This document shows positions 55,140-64,000 of a DNA stretch of 64,000 nucleotides, in pieces; position 1 is the stretch's first letter, and each line of letters begins with the position of its first letter. The stretch comes from Cutaneotrichosporon cavernicola (lineage: Eukaryota > Basidiomycota > Tremellomycetes > Trichosporonales > Trichosporonaceae): contig NC_083395.1 in assembly GCF_030864355.1 (NCBI RefSeq), positions 1 to 64,000 on the forward strand, read 5' to 3'. The position numbers and the translations under genes are program-made. The notes beneath the pieces are model-generated. The model saw only the letters and a program-made list of their open reading frames with translations, was not told the DNA's origin and did not search any database.

Positions 55140-56656
55140 TCACAGATACAATCCTGCTGGCTGTCCGTTAGCTCTGGACCACAGTCAACCAGGAGCAGTG
55201 CACTCACCGTGTTCTCGTCCTTGCGGTAGAGAACCTTCTCGCGCGCCTGCGTAAAGTCCTCCTTAGTCACGCGCATGCGGCGCTCACGCAGCGCAAGCAG
55301 ACCAGCCTCGGTACACACGGCCTTGATGTCGGCACCCGAGAGGTCGTCCTTGGTCATGACGAGCTCCTCCAGGTCGACGTCATCGGCGAGCGACATGCGC
55401 GATGTGTGCAGCTTGAAGATATGACGCTTCGTCTTGGTGTCTGGGAGTGGGAATTCTGATGTCAGCAGGGATAATCGAGGTTATGCGTACCAATCTTGCG
55501 GTCGATACGACCAGGACGGATGAGTGCGGGGTCCAGAGACTCGATCTGTGGTCAGCAAGAAAGAGCGGAATCAAACTCACCCGGTTCGTCGCCATGATGA
55601 CCTTGACGTCTCCGCGCTCGTCGAAACCGTCCAGCTGGTTGAGGAGCTCGAGCATGGTGCGTTGGATCTCGCGCTCACCGCCAGATGTCGAGTCGTAACG
55701 CTTGGTGCCGACAGCGTCGATCTCGTCGATGAAGACGATACTGGGAGCATGCTCTTCGGCAACACGGAAGAGCTCACGCACGAGCTTGGGGCCGTCACCA
55801 AGGTACTTCTGGATGAGCTCAGAGCCGACGATGCGAAGGAAGGTGGCCGATGTCTGGTTGGCGACAGCCTTGGCGAGCAGGGTCTTGCCGGTACCCGGTA
55901 CGCCGTACAGGATGACACCCTTAGGTGGCCGAATGCCCATCTCCTCGTACAGTTCGGGGTGGGTGAGGGGGAGCTCGACACTCTCCTTGATCTCCTGGAT
56001 CTGGGTCTCGAGACCACCGATGTCGGCGTAGCTCTCTGTTGGCGCCTTGTCAAGCTTCATGACCGAGACCATGGGATCGGCGTCGTCGGCGAGTACGCCG
56101 ACAATGGCATGCGTCTTGTGGTGCAGCAACACTGAGCAGCCTGGTTCCAGGAGGTCCTTGTCGACAAACGACATGATGCCAACATAGTGCTCTGGTCCGT
56201 TGCCAACCGAAACGATGGCGTGTTCATCGTCGATAATCTCCTCGAGCGTACCAACACCCATAGGCGACCCACGAAGCTCGTCAACACGCGTCCGGTCCGC
56301 TGCTGTCCGGTCCTCGCCCGCCGTTAACGCCGCGTTCGTCAGGAACTCTTCCTCGAGCAACAAGTAGTCCTTGATGCGCTCCATTTTGAGCATCTTGAGC
56401 TTGCACCGCGTCGTTGGGAAGACAGGAGGGAGACGCGTCGCTGCATCCGGGCCGCGCTTCTTCTTCTTGCCGACGCGCGTAGGAACGGGCGCCTCCCACT
56501 TGGGCGCCTTCTTCTGCATTGTCAGCAACAATCGGTAGCGAGGACCTACCTTGTCGTCCTTCTTGTCGCCTGGGCCCTTGCCGCTTGACGGAGCCTGTCC
56601 CTGGGCGTTAGTCGGAATCCAGCCGTTGATGGCTGCTGTGATTCTATACTGACCAT
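55140..56656 (-). CDS. RPT2: 26S proteasome regulatory ATPase subunit 4 (Rpt2)
   Basis: Six exons (56656-56654, 56600-56550, 56513-55581, 55545-55491, 55455-55208, 55160-55140) encode 436 aa, matching the family length. The first exon is the ATG alone; exon 2 starts with a Gly codon, giving [10 protein letters not shown], an N-myristoylation signal as in yeast and mammalian Rpt2. The AAA domain has Walker A (GVPGTGKT), Walker B (IVFIDEID) and the second region of homology with Arg fingers ([11 protein letters not shown]). The last exon is only 7 codons (PAGLYL plus stop) and supplies the C-terminal HbYX-like LYL that docks into the 20S alpha ring and opens the gate. The acceptor at 55161 was chosen because it alone gives this ending. 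Confidence 0.97.
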
Positions 56657-57102
56657 GATGAGATGTGTTGTTAAGAGTGTTGTTGTGGTTGATGACGACC
56701 CGGTTGAACGACCATCACCCACCATCCACCATCCACATTCGACGACGAACGCGCGTCTCCGTCATTCCCATTTGATCCCGTTAATCACCACGTGGGAACA
56801 CTTGATTGGTTTGCCACGTCACATGTATCACGTGAGAAGTGATGTCAACAATTAGCGGGATCATAATCGTATTCGTTTGCCACCCATAGTGTAATTGACA
56901 TTAGCGTTTCAAGACGTCTGGGTGGTTCGCACCCAACTGGCGGGTCAAACATCACCAACATCACCAGCATCACCTTTCCTCACTGTCACACTCACCCTCA
57001 CGTTACCTTCCCACTTCACGCGTCTTTCATTCAATCTCTCAGCCTCGAAAACGACACCCGAATCAACACATTCCAGTTAATCCCGACAGAGAGAACAACT
57101 GC
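56657..57102. promoter_or_regulatory. Divergent promoter, RPT2 and VID27
   Basis: 446 bp between start codons. It includes repeated ACCATC units near 56710-56735, two CACGTG-like boxes (ACCACGTGGG near 56790, ATCACGTGAG near 56830), and a CT-rich leader before 57103. The E-boxes could bind basic helix-loop-helix factors. Confidence 0.5.
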
Positions 57103-59831
57103 ATGCCCCCCATGAATGTCCTCAAATCTCGTGAGTCGCATCGCAAACATGCCAAGCAACTTGTTGACCTTGCAGTGTTCGGGCAGATGTGGGGTAAGCC
57201 CCGCCTCTCCACCACGTGCTCACCTGCAGGAAACCCTTCCAACCCAGAATTGATTCAAATCGATGCAGGTCAGCTCTACCTCGTGCGACCGGACAGCATC
57301 AAGGGCTCCCGGGAGTGCATGTACGTCGCACACCTTTGAAGGCTACAATCACCGCTGACGCCAGCTTCACGGACTGTGTCACCACTATCCGTCGCGCAGG
57401 GCCTGACTTCCAGTACCAGCTCGTTGTCACCCGCGCGTTCCAGGAGGGTGAGGTGCAACCCGAGGAAGACGCCGAGAGTAAGTGTCGCCACACCGCACAT
57501 GTTAGGTATTAACGATAGGCGACGAGGAGCGCGTCTTTTTGATTGACCAGGCCCTCGGGTTCCGCTTTGGCTCCTTGGACGGAGACGCCACTTTCGCCTG
57601 GCGTGACATGAGTGGCGACGAAGGCGACCTCTGGGAGTTGATCGCAAACAAAGTGCGTGTCTGTGTGGCGCATTGCTGATAGCAGTCTGTCGGAAAAGGG
57701 CAGTGCAAGTTGTTCGAGGTCACGCTCCTGCAGTGCATGTATGAGAGGGTGGGTCATCGCGCAGACAATGGCTAACAGAAGAAATTCTTGCAGTCACACG
57801 AGCTTGCTAGCGAAGACGACCTCGAGGCGCTCAAGTACTATGAGGAGCCCACGCCCAGGTCAGCACCTTCCTCGCCGAACTCGACCGCGACCCGTGGCCT
57901 CCTTGCTGCCACTGCGGCAGCTACTTCCACTGTCGCCCCAGCCAGCGCTACCGCAGCCACCGAGCACGAGGCGCACGACGATGAAGCACAGGGCGAGGGC
58001 GAGGACCCCTTTGAGGGAATCCCGATCCTCCACCGTGCTCCGGCTGAGCTCTACCTCTTCGACCTGGACATCGACTCCTTCGTTCTGCAGGAGAAGGACG
58101 CCACCGTGGACATGGCATCCAACGGCGATTACGACAGTGAGTCTCTAGTTGGCGTTGAGACTGGGCTAACAGCAGCTTGGATCATCGTTCGCAAGAACAA
58201 CACTCCGTTCATCTCGCTTCACATCGACTCGGAGATGAACCCTCGTTTCCAAATCGGTCCTCGGGCTTTTATGTTCACGTTCCACGAGACCGAGGGCCTC
58301 CCCGGCATGACGTGGTGCCTTCGCTTCAGCGAGGACGTGTTCCCCGAGTGGAAGGACAAGTTCGCCATCTACCTGTGGGAGAACAACAACAAGGCGCCAT
58401 ATGGCAAGGAGAAGCCTGTGGAGCAGCGCTACATCCAGGACGCGTATGATGATGGCGACATTGAGATGGCAGACGCCGACCAGGAGGCCGAGCCTGAGCC
58501 TGAAGAGGAAGAGGACGAGGAGGACTATTCCGAGGGTGAGGACGACTACGAGGAGGAGGACAGCCAGGACGAGGTATTCGGCCGCGAAAGCAAGAACGAG
58601 ATGCTCGCGGTTGGGTACAAGAACGACATGTCGTTCGTTACGCGCGGCAACATGATTGGCGTGTTTGCGCATGATCGCGACAAGGTCAAGTTCCGCACTG
58701 CAATCGACCGCATCAAGGGCATGGACGGCAAAAACTTCACACCAAACAAGGTGAGCTCATCTTTTTCGATGACACCCTGCTGACCCCAGATCATGCTGCA
58801 CAACCAGGACGCTGACATGCTCATGCTTGACCCCTTGCAGAAGAACTCGGTGTACCGCATGGACCTCGAGTACGGCAAGATTGTCGACGAGTGGAAGGTT
58901 TCGGACAATGTCGAAGTCAACAACATCATCCCAGAGTGCGTACCGGCGATGGAGTGGTGGACGCAGTAGCTCACGGCAGTTCCAAGTACGCTCAGATGAA
59001 CCCTCAACAGACCCTTATTGGCCACTCTCACAACGGCATTTTCCGTATCGACCCGCGTGTGGGTGGTAACAAGTTAGTCGAGTCGCAGTTCAAGCAATAC
59101 GTCACGAAGAACGACTTCTCGGCGGCTGCAACGACCGAGTCGGGCAAGCTTGCGGTTGCCTCCAACAAGGGTGACATCCGCCTGTTTGATACCATTGGCA
59201 AGAACGCCAAGACTGCGCTTCCGGCTCTCGGAGACCCTATTCTCGGCATCGACGTGTCAGCCGACGGACGATGGGTTGTCGCGACGTGCAAGACGTATCT
59301 GTTGCTTATCGACACGCTGATCGGGGATGGTCGGTACAAGGGGTCGCTTGGTTTCGACCGAAGCTTCCCCGCAGACAGCAAGCCTATTCCCCGCCGCCTG
59401 CAGCTCAAGCCCGAGCACGTTGCATACATGGAGGACCCTGTGTCGTTCACGCCCGCTCGCTTTAACACGGGCCTAAACGAAGCCGAGAAGACGATTGTGA
59501 CTTCCACTGGGAAGTACATCATCACGTGGAACTTCCGTCGCCTTAAACAGGGCCGCACGGACGACTACCAGATCAAGGTGAGGCTGATTGGGTGTGGGTT
59601 TGCTGACATCAGAAATACGACTCTCGTGTTGTTGCCGACAACTTCAAGTACGGTGCGGACAAGAACATTATTGTGGCGCTCGAGCACGATGTGCTCATGG
59701 CCAACAAGAGCCAACTGTCGAAAGCCACGCGCACCTCTCTGGCGCCGTCGCGTGCTTCGCTTACGACTCCGGTGTCCCAGTTGCGCCAGGGCGGCGAGTC
59801 TCATAGCTCGATTGTCAACAGCCCTTATTGA
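57103..59831 (+). CDS. VID27: Vacuolar import and degradation protein VID27
   Basis: Eleven exons (57103-57130, 57176-57193, 57230-57320, 57365-57477, 57519-57652, 57686-57748, 57779-58136, 58176-58750, 58790-58935, 58980-59577, 59613-59831) encode 780 aa. Exon 2 is only 18 bp. The N-terminus [27 protein letters not shown] is a VID27 hallmark. A middle PH-like part carries a strongly acidic loop ([19 protein letters not shown]), and the C-terminal half is the conserved beta-propeller ([41 protein letters not shown]). It acts in cytosolic catabolite-degradation and vesicle-related processes in yeast. Start at 57103 or at the next Met (57112) are both possible. Confidence 0.95.
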
Positions 59832-60497
59832 GAGTAGGGTGGGGTCAGATCGGTTGTGGTAGATTTGGTTTTGGCATGATGATCCAACGTAAGAGTTATA
59901 ATTTACAACGAGGTCTAGGAGGTGGGTCGTGAACGATGATGATATTGGTTGCGAGTGATGCTAGTCTAGGTCTTGAGGAGGGAAAGGAACAGAGCGTACA
60001 ACTAGAGGCGGTGACTATGCAACAAAGTTCAAAGTTCAAAGTTGGTTGGTTCAACAGAAGGGGACATGGTGTCGTAATGAGTGGAGTAGTGGTTTCGAGG
60101 GGCCCAGGTTGTTGGATACGATGGATACGACGACCAAGATGATGATGTTGACGATGAGGCCACGCGAGAGAGGGCAGTCACCTCGTTATGCAGAGGGAAA
60201 TTGGCGAGCTCCGGTCCGATGACGAGTTTTCTCACCAAAGTGGGGGGCCAACCCGGGGGATCTCGGGTTTCAGGGTCCTGCCCATGGGGTTTACCAAGGG
60301 GGGGAGGGAACAGTGCAGGGGAACGTGCGGGGATCCAAGAGCAGCTTGCGGGGCAAAATTAGGACCAGCCCCGTGTAGAAAAAGTCGGTCGGAATCGTAC
60401 CGAGCCACCAGAAGCACAAAGCAATGCTGGTCAGATCGGACAGAGTTCGTGTCGTGCGACGCAAGCAGATAGCAAACAAGCGAGTGAACAAAGTCGA
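59832..60497. other. Convergent intergenic region
   Basis: Between the stops of VID27 and the small acidic gene. It contains a short CAAAGTT repeat (60023-60045) and a GATGATGATG stretch (60135-60155). No gene seen. Confidence 0.5.
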
Positions 60498-60980
60498 TTA
60501 CTCGTCGGTAATCATGGCCTCGGCCGCGTCTTCGTCCGTCTCGTACTGGGGTGCAGACTGAGGCTGCTGCATCTGGAATTGGAACGTTGCGACGGCAGGT
60601 TGCTGTTTGTCGCCAAACGAAAATGCAAAAGCACTCTTGGCGTCGGGACGGAAAGCGGCCCATGCATCCTCCTGCTTGGTCTGGTGAAGGGGAGCAAATG
60701 CGTCGCCAGCAAAGGCAGTCTCGAGGTCCATGTCCTCGTCGTACGGCACGTGCTGGGTATGCGCCTCGTATGGTGGGGCCGGACTGACCTCGCGGATAAG
60801 GTAGAGTGGCTGCTCCTGGAACGAGGCGGCAAAGGATGGCGCTGGCATGGAAATGGAACCGCGATGCCCGTTGTGCGAAGTTGGGAGGGCGCGAGCCAGA
60901 GATGCCTTGAATGACTCGAGGTCGTGGGATTCCTGCGAGACGTGCATCCCGCCGTTGAGGGTTGCGATGAGGTCGTCCAT
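60498..60980 (-). CDS. Small acidic protein of unknown function
   Basis: Single exon of 160 aa from the ATG at 60980. A longer in-frame start at 61076 would add a His/Pro-rich stretch with no conservation-like signal. The protein has a helical start (MDDLIATLNGGMHVSQESHDL), a Ser/Pro/Gln-rich centre, and an acidic C-terminal tail (YETDEDAAEAMITDE). No membrane segment, domain or catalytic motif is seen. It could be a transcription co-factor or adaptor, but I do not recognise a family. Confidence 0.65.
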   Translation of the reverse strand: MDDLIATLNGGMHVSQESHDLESFKASLARALPTSHNGHRGSISMPAPSFAASFQEQPLYLIREVSPAPPYEAHTQHVPYDEDMDLETAFAGDAFAPLHQTKQEDAWAAFRPDAKSAFAFSFGDKQQPAVATFQFQMQQPQSAPQYETDEDAAEAMITDE

Positions 60981-62524
60981 GATAAAAGGTGGGCGGGTGG
61001 GCGGTGTGAGTGGGGTTATGTGATGGGAATGAGGTCGACTAATATGTCGACGAAGAGCGATGGGTATAGTCGACAACGTCTAAGAAAGTTCTAATAGTCT
61101 AGCGGTCTGGATGGAGCGATGGAACGATAATGATGATGATGAGAGAGAGCAAGAATGGGCGGCGAAACCCACAGACACTTATGAGAATTCCACCTGCTTG
61201 GTGATAGCCGCCGATCCGCCGACTTAACCGGTGAGTGAAAGGGAAAGTAGAGTCGGGGTTGCCGGCCCGAGACATTTTGACACGCGGGGTGTTTGGCCTA
61301 TTGCCCGCCCGAGAGCGTCCGCACTCTTGCACCTGGCAAAAGATAGCACGTTTCGCGTAACTGTATACACAATGGCGCACCGCAACGCCACAACAAGGCC
61401 TGTGCGTCGACAAGGCCAAGATCGCGATCTTTTAGACCCGGTGTGATGCAAGCTGCAAGAACAGTATACAGTGCGTTTCTTTGGGCTGTGCAAAGCACGT
61501 TGACTATCGCAATGAATCGCCAATTGAATTGATTTTTTTCATCGGCAACCTGGCGACTTTTAACTCTTGCCAAAACGGGAACCCGAGAGCACTGATCCAC
61601 TGAGAGACTCAACGTTTGGGCGCCACCTGAACGTTGAGTTAATCAAAGCATGAAAGCATGTGTTCATCGTTCCGGAAGCCACCCAGCCGGATAATGCATC
61701 TCGAAACCTCGAACAAAGCTACTCAGGCTAATCAGGGCGATACTGTATCCATGTCACCCGACACAATCTCTCGGCAGGTATCGGGACCGGGACCGCGAAG
61801 GGACGCTCCATGACGAGCACAACTATACCCCGCAATGCTTGGCCCTTTGCGTACCCATTGTGCAGGTCACAGGATCGCGGTGTAAACAGCCCCGGTCGGC
61901 TCGTGGGCAACTGCCGTGCCACTGCCGCCTCCACTTGTCCACCTGTCCACCTAACCCACGCACTACATCCATGCTGGTGCCTCAGAATCCTGGTGCGCAG
62001 CCTACGTGCCATTTGGTTACGGTGATGGGAACAGTACTCGATCATGCCAGTAGCGTGTGGTTCAACCCGGGGAGGTTGCAGGATGTTGCTCTTCGCAATC
62101 GATCCCGATCACATTGCCGGCAGAGACGCCGAACGGATACCGGTTGTAGCCGCCGCCGCCATGCAGATCATTGCCGGGTCTCTAAAAAAAGCTGACATGG
62201 GCTTCACAATGTCTTGATCCAATTGATCAAACACTTTGCGTCGTTTGCGTCTCGTGTCTCGTCGTAAAGCTGTACACGCTTTACAGTGAACAGATACACC
62301 TGCATGGATTGTAATACACAGCCGAGGTGTCTTTGCCGGTCGGCGTATTTCCCCGTATTTCCACCCGTCCACCCCTGTTCTGCATTGTTCTGCCGACCTT
62401 TGTCACCTTTGTCGGAAGCTCTCGTTTTCGTCACATGCACGTTCTAGCCGCCGGCTCGAACGGCCACACTAAGCCGGAAAAAGCTCGCGTTCGTCGCGTG
62501 GTTGACCCGTGGCTCGCTCATCCC
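60981..62524. other. Long intergenic interval
   Basis: 1.5 kb between two minus-strand genes. It contains a CAC/CCACC-rich leader near 60985-61015 and otherwise scattered short frames with no domain. No RNA gene recognised. Confidence 0.5.
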
Positions 62525-64000
62525 TCACATGAACATGCCTCCACCCCCACCCCCGCCAAAGCGGCCTCCACCACCGAATCGGCCGAGATCACCGAACCCT
62601 CCGCCCATGCCTGGCCCACCAAAGCCACCACCGCCACCACCACCACGGCGCGGTCCGAAGCGTCCGCTCGGATCCGGGCCGTGCTCACCAGGAGGAGGCA
62701 TCTCGTCACCCCACTCCGGGTCCGTCGTGCCAAACCCGCTGAGCGGGTTACCACCAGCAGAGGGGAAGCGCGGGCCGAGTGGGCCCTCAGGTCCAACCGG
62801 GTCCCAGCGCGAGCCAGGAGGGTTCATCATACCACCCGGGCCCTGCCCCCGTCCGTCGCCGCGCCTGCCGTCAAACAGAGGGTGGTTGAAGTCCATCAGC
62901 ATACCTCCGCCACGGTCAAATTCCGGACGGTTGAATCCGGGGCCAGTACGTCCGCCTAGGGGATCGAGGTCGCGGTGACCGACCGATGCAGCAGGGATTC
63001 CGGCTGGTCCTGCAGCAGGGTGCAGCGGGTCCATGAGAGGTGAGGGACGCGCGGGTCCACCACTGGGTTCAGGCTGGTGCGGGCGATCAGGACGCGGCAC
63101 ACGTGGCGCGGAAGAGGTCATGCTGGCTAGTCAGATAACACTCGAGTGATAGATAAGGGACAGTGACTCACGGCGCGCGATAGCCCTCCTTTTGCAAGCC
63201 TGGGATAAGACGTGCGATAATGTCTCGGTTATACTGGTCGATAAACGTGCGCACGCTGAAGTCAGTCGTGGATTTCCGCGCAGTAGATACGCACGCATCC
63301 AGAGAGCGGAAGCCTAGAGCGCGCGCCTGCGCATCACCCTCCGCGTTCGCAGCCTGCCCGGGTGGAACCGGGAATGCCGATGCATCGAGTAAGTCGTTCA
63401 CGAGAAGCGAGATAGTGTGTGGAGGACCGTCCTGGATGTGAGCGGTGAACCGTACATTAGTGCAGGCAAGACAAGGTGGAGCAACGTGCCCCTCTTCGTA
63501 TCGACACCTCCTTCAATAAAGTCAACCTGCTGATACCGTTTGACATATCGGCAGTCGCAACGACACCTGAACTGCTGCCGTGGTGGTTTCTCACGCAACC
63601 TTGCTTCCTGCTGGTCCTTCCTTCCTGACTTCAAGCTATTAACACTCACCTCAGGCATTGCGTCCACCTGGATCCGGTTCCCCATACGACCAACACGCAC
63701 GCGGAACGTCATGGCGCTCTGTCCATGCCGATACTCAAACATGTACGAGTCCTCGCCGCGAGCGTTCCAGGTCGCGGGCAGCGCGTTCTCGGCCGGCTCG
63801 CCTTCGTCTGGGTCCACCGCAGTGGCCGTCTCGGATTGCGCGTCGTCATCCGCACAGGCGTCGAGCTCGGTAGGTTCGTTATGCACGCCGACATCGGGAT
63901 CCTGCGGCGTCGGCGTGGACGGAACCAGGCGGAAGTCGAGGGCGGTGTGGATCGCGTGTACTAAGGCCGCGGCAGCGTCGGTTGGGTGCGGAAGGGGCGA
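62525..64000 (-). CDS. PSMF1: Proteasome inhibitor PI31 homologue, 5' part outside window
   Basis: The N-terminal end lies beyond base 64000. In the window: an exon from the edge to 63650, one starting near 63430 and ending at about 63170, and a final exon ending at 62525, with splice sites GTGAGT at 63649 and near 63168. The first part (LVHAIHTALDFRLV, then LPATWNARGEDSYMFEYRHG and FRVRVGRMGNRIQVDA) matches the FP domain of PI31/PSMF1, which dimerises and binds Fbxo7 in animals. The final exon encodes the Gly/Pro-rich tail (RHRDLDPLGG-type, GPGGMM, GGGRFGGGGGGGMFM) that inhibits or regulates the 20S proteasome. The exact middle exons are uncertain, as the 220-bp gap between 63430 and 63649 may hold another small exon. 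Confidence 0.8.

Noticed and set aside
1..64000. CRISPR array, rRNA operon, integrated virus or intact transposon
   Set aside because: No regularly spaced repeats, no rRNA-like sequence, no integrase, reverse transcriptase, transposase or capsid-like frame, and no long terminal or inverted repeats were seen.

Overview
The window is a chromosome end from a basidiomycete yeast, most probably a Tremellomycete and perhaps the order Trichosporonales. Three things support this. It opens with about 325 bp of C-strand telomere repeat that mixes CCCCTAA and CCCCCTAA units, the TTAGGGG(G) type known from Cryptococcus and relatives. Its genes carry many very short introns (about 31-60 bp, GTNNGT donors, CTNAC/CTGAC branch sites, CAG/TAG acceptors). 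Its conserved genes (MUTYH, PPIL1, LSG1, COQ5, RPT2, VID27, PI31) are eukaryotic orthologues. Exon structures were read by eye from splice consensus, frame continuity and family conservation. Where I give exons, the frame closes.

Region 1, 1-16 kb, subtelomere. Three members of one secreted or cell-surface family (1192-2469, 2784-4878, 14622-16052) look like pepsin-type aspartic proteases, but the catalytic DTG motif is replaced in all three. The middle one also carries four cysteine-rich Opy2-like modules between its lobes. Interspersed are a decayed zinc-cluster regulator, a Dal5-like MFS permease, two inverted interstitial telomere blocks, a GPI-anchored sorbosone dehydrogenase-like protein, a GNAT acetyltransferase, a quinone-reductase-like MDR enzyme and an intron-containing tRNA-Phe.

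Region 2, 16-45 kb, accessory genes and long intergenic stretches. It holds an unrecognised 690-aa protein, a Kre9/Knh1-like GPI protein, an intronless 766-aa protein of bacterial appearance, a cytochrome P450, a secreted selenium-binding-protein-like propeller, a wax-synthase-like membrane acyltransferase, and an intron-containing tRNA-Pro. It also holds an intronless fusion of a flavin reductase with a NtaA/DszA-type monooxygenase, divergent from an UNC93-like transporter, then a single-pass receptor-like protein and a small ABM monooxygenase. The fused monooxygenase and transporter may form a small scavenging module.

Region 3, 45-64 kb, conserved housekeeping block, densely packed: MUTYH, cyclophilin PPIL1, a DUF1479 oxygenase, LSG1 divergent from COQ5, RPT2 divergent from VID27, a small acidic unknown protein, and the C-terminal part of the proteasome regulator PI31, which runs off the right edge. 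RPT2 and LSG1 both have an intron immediately after the ATG.

No rRNA, CRISPR array, intact transposon or virus-like element was seen.
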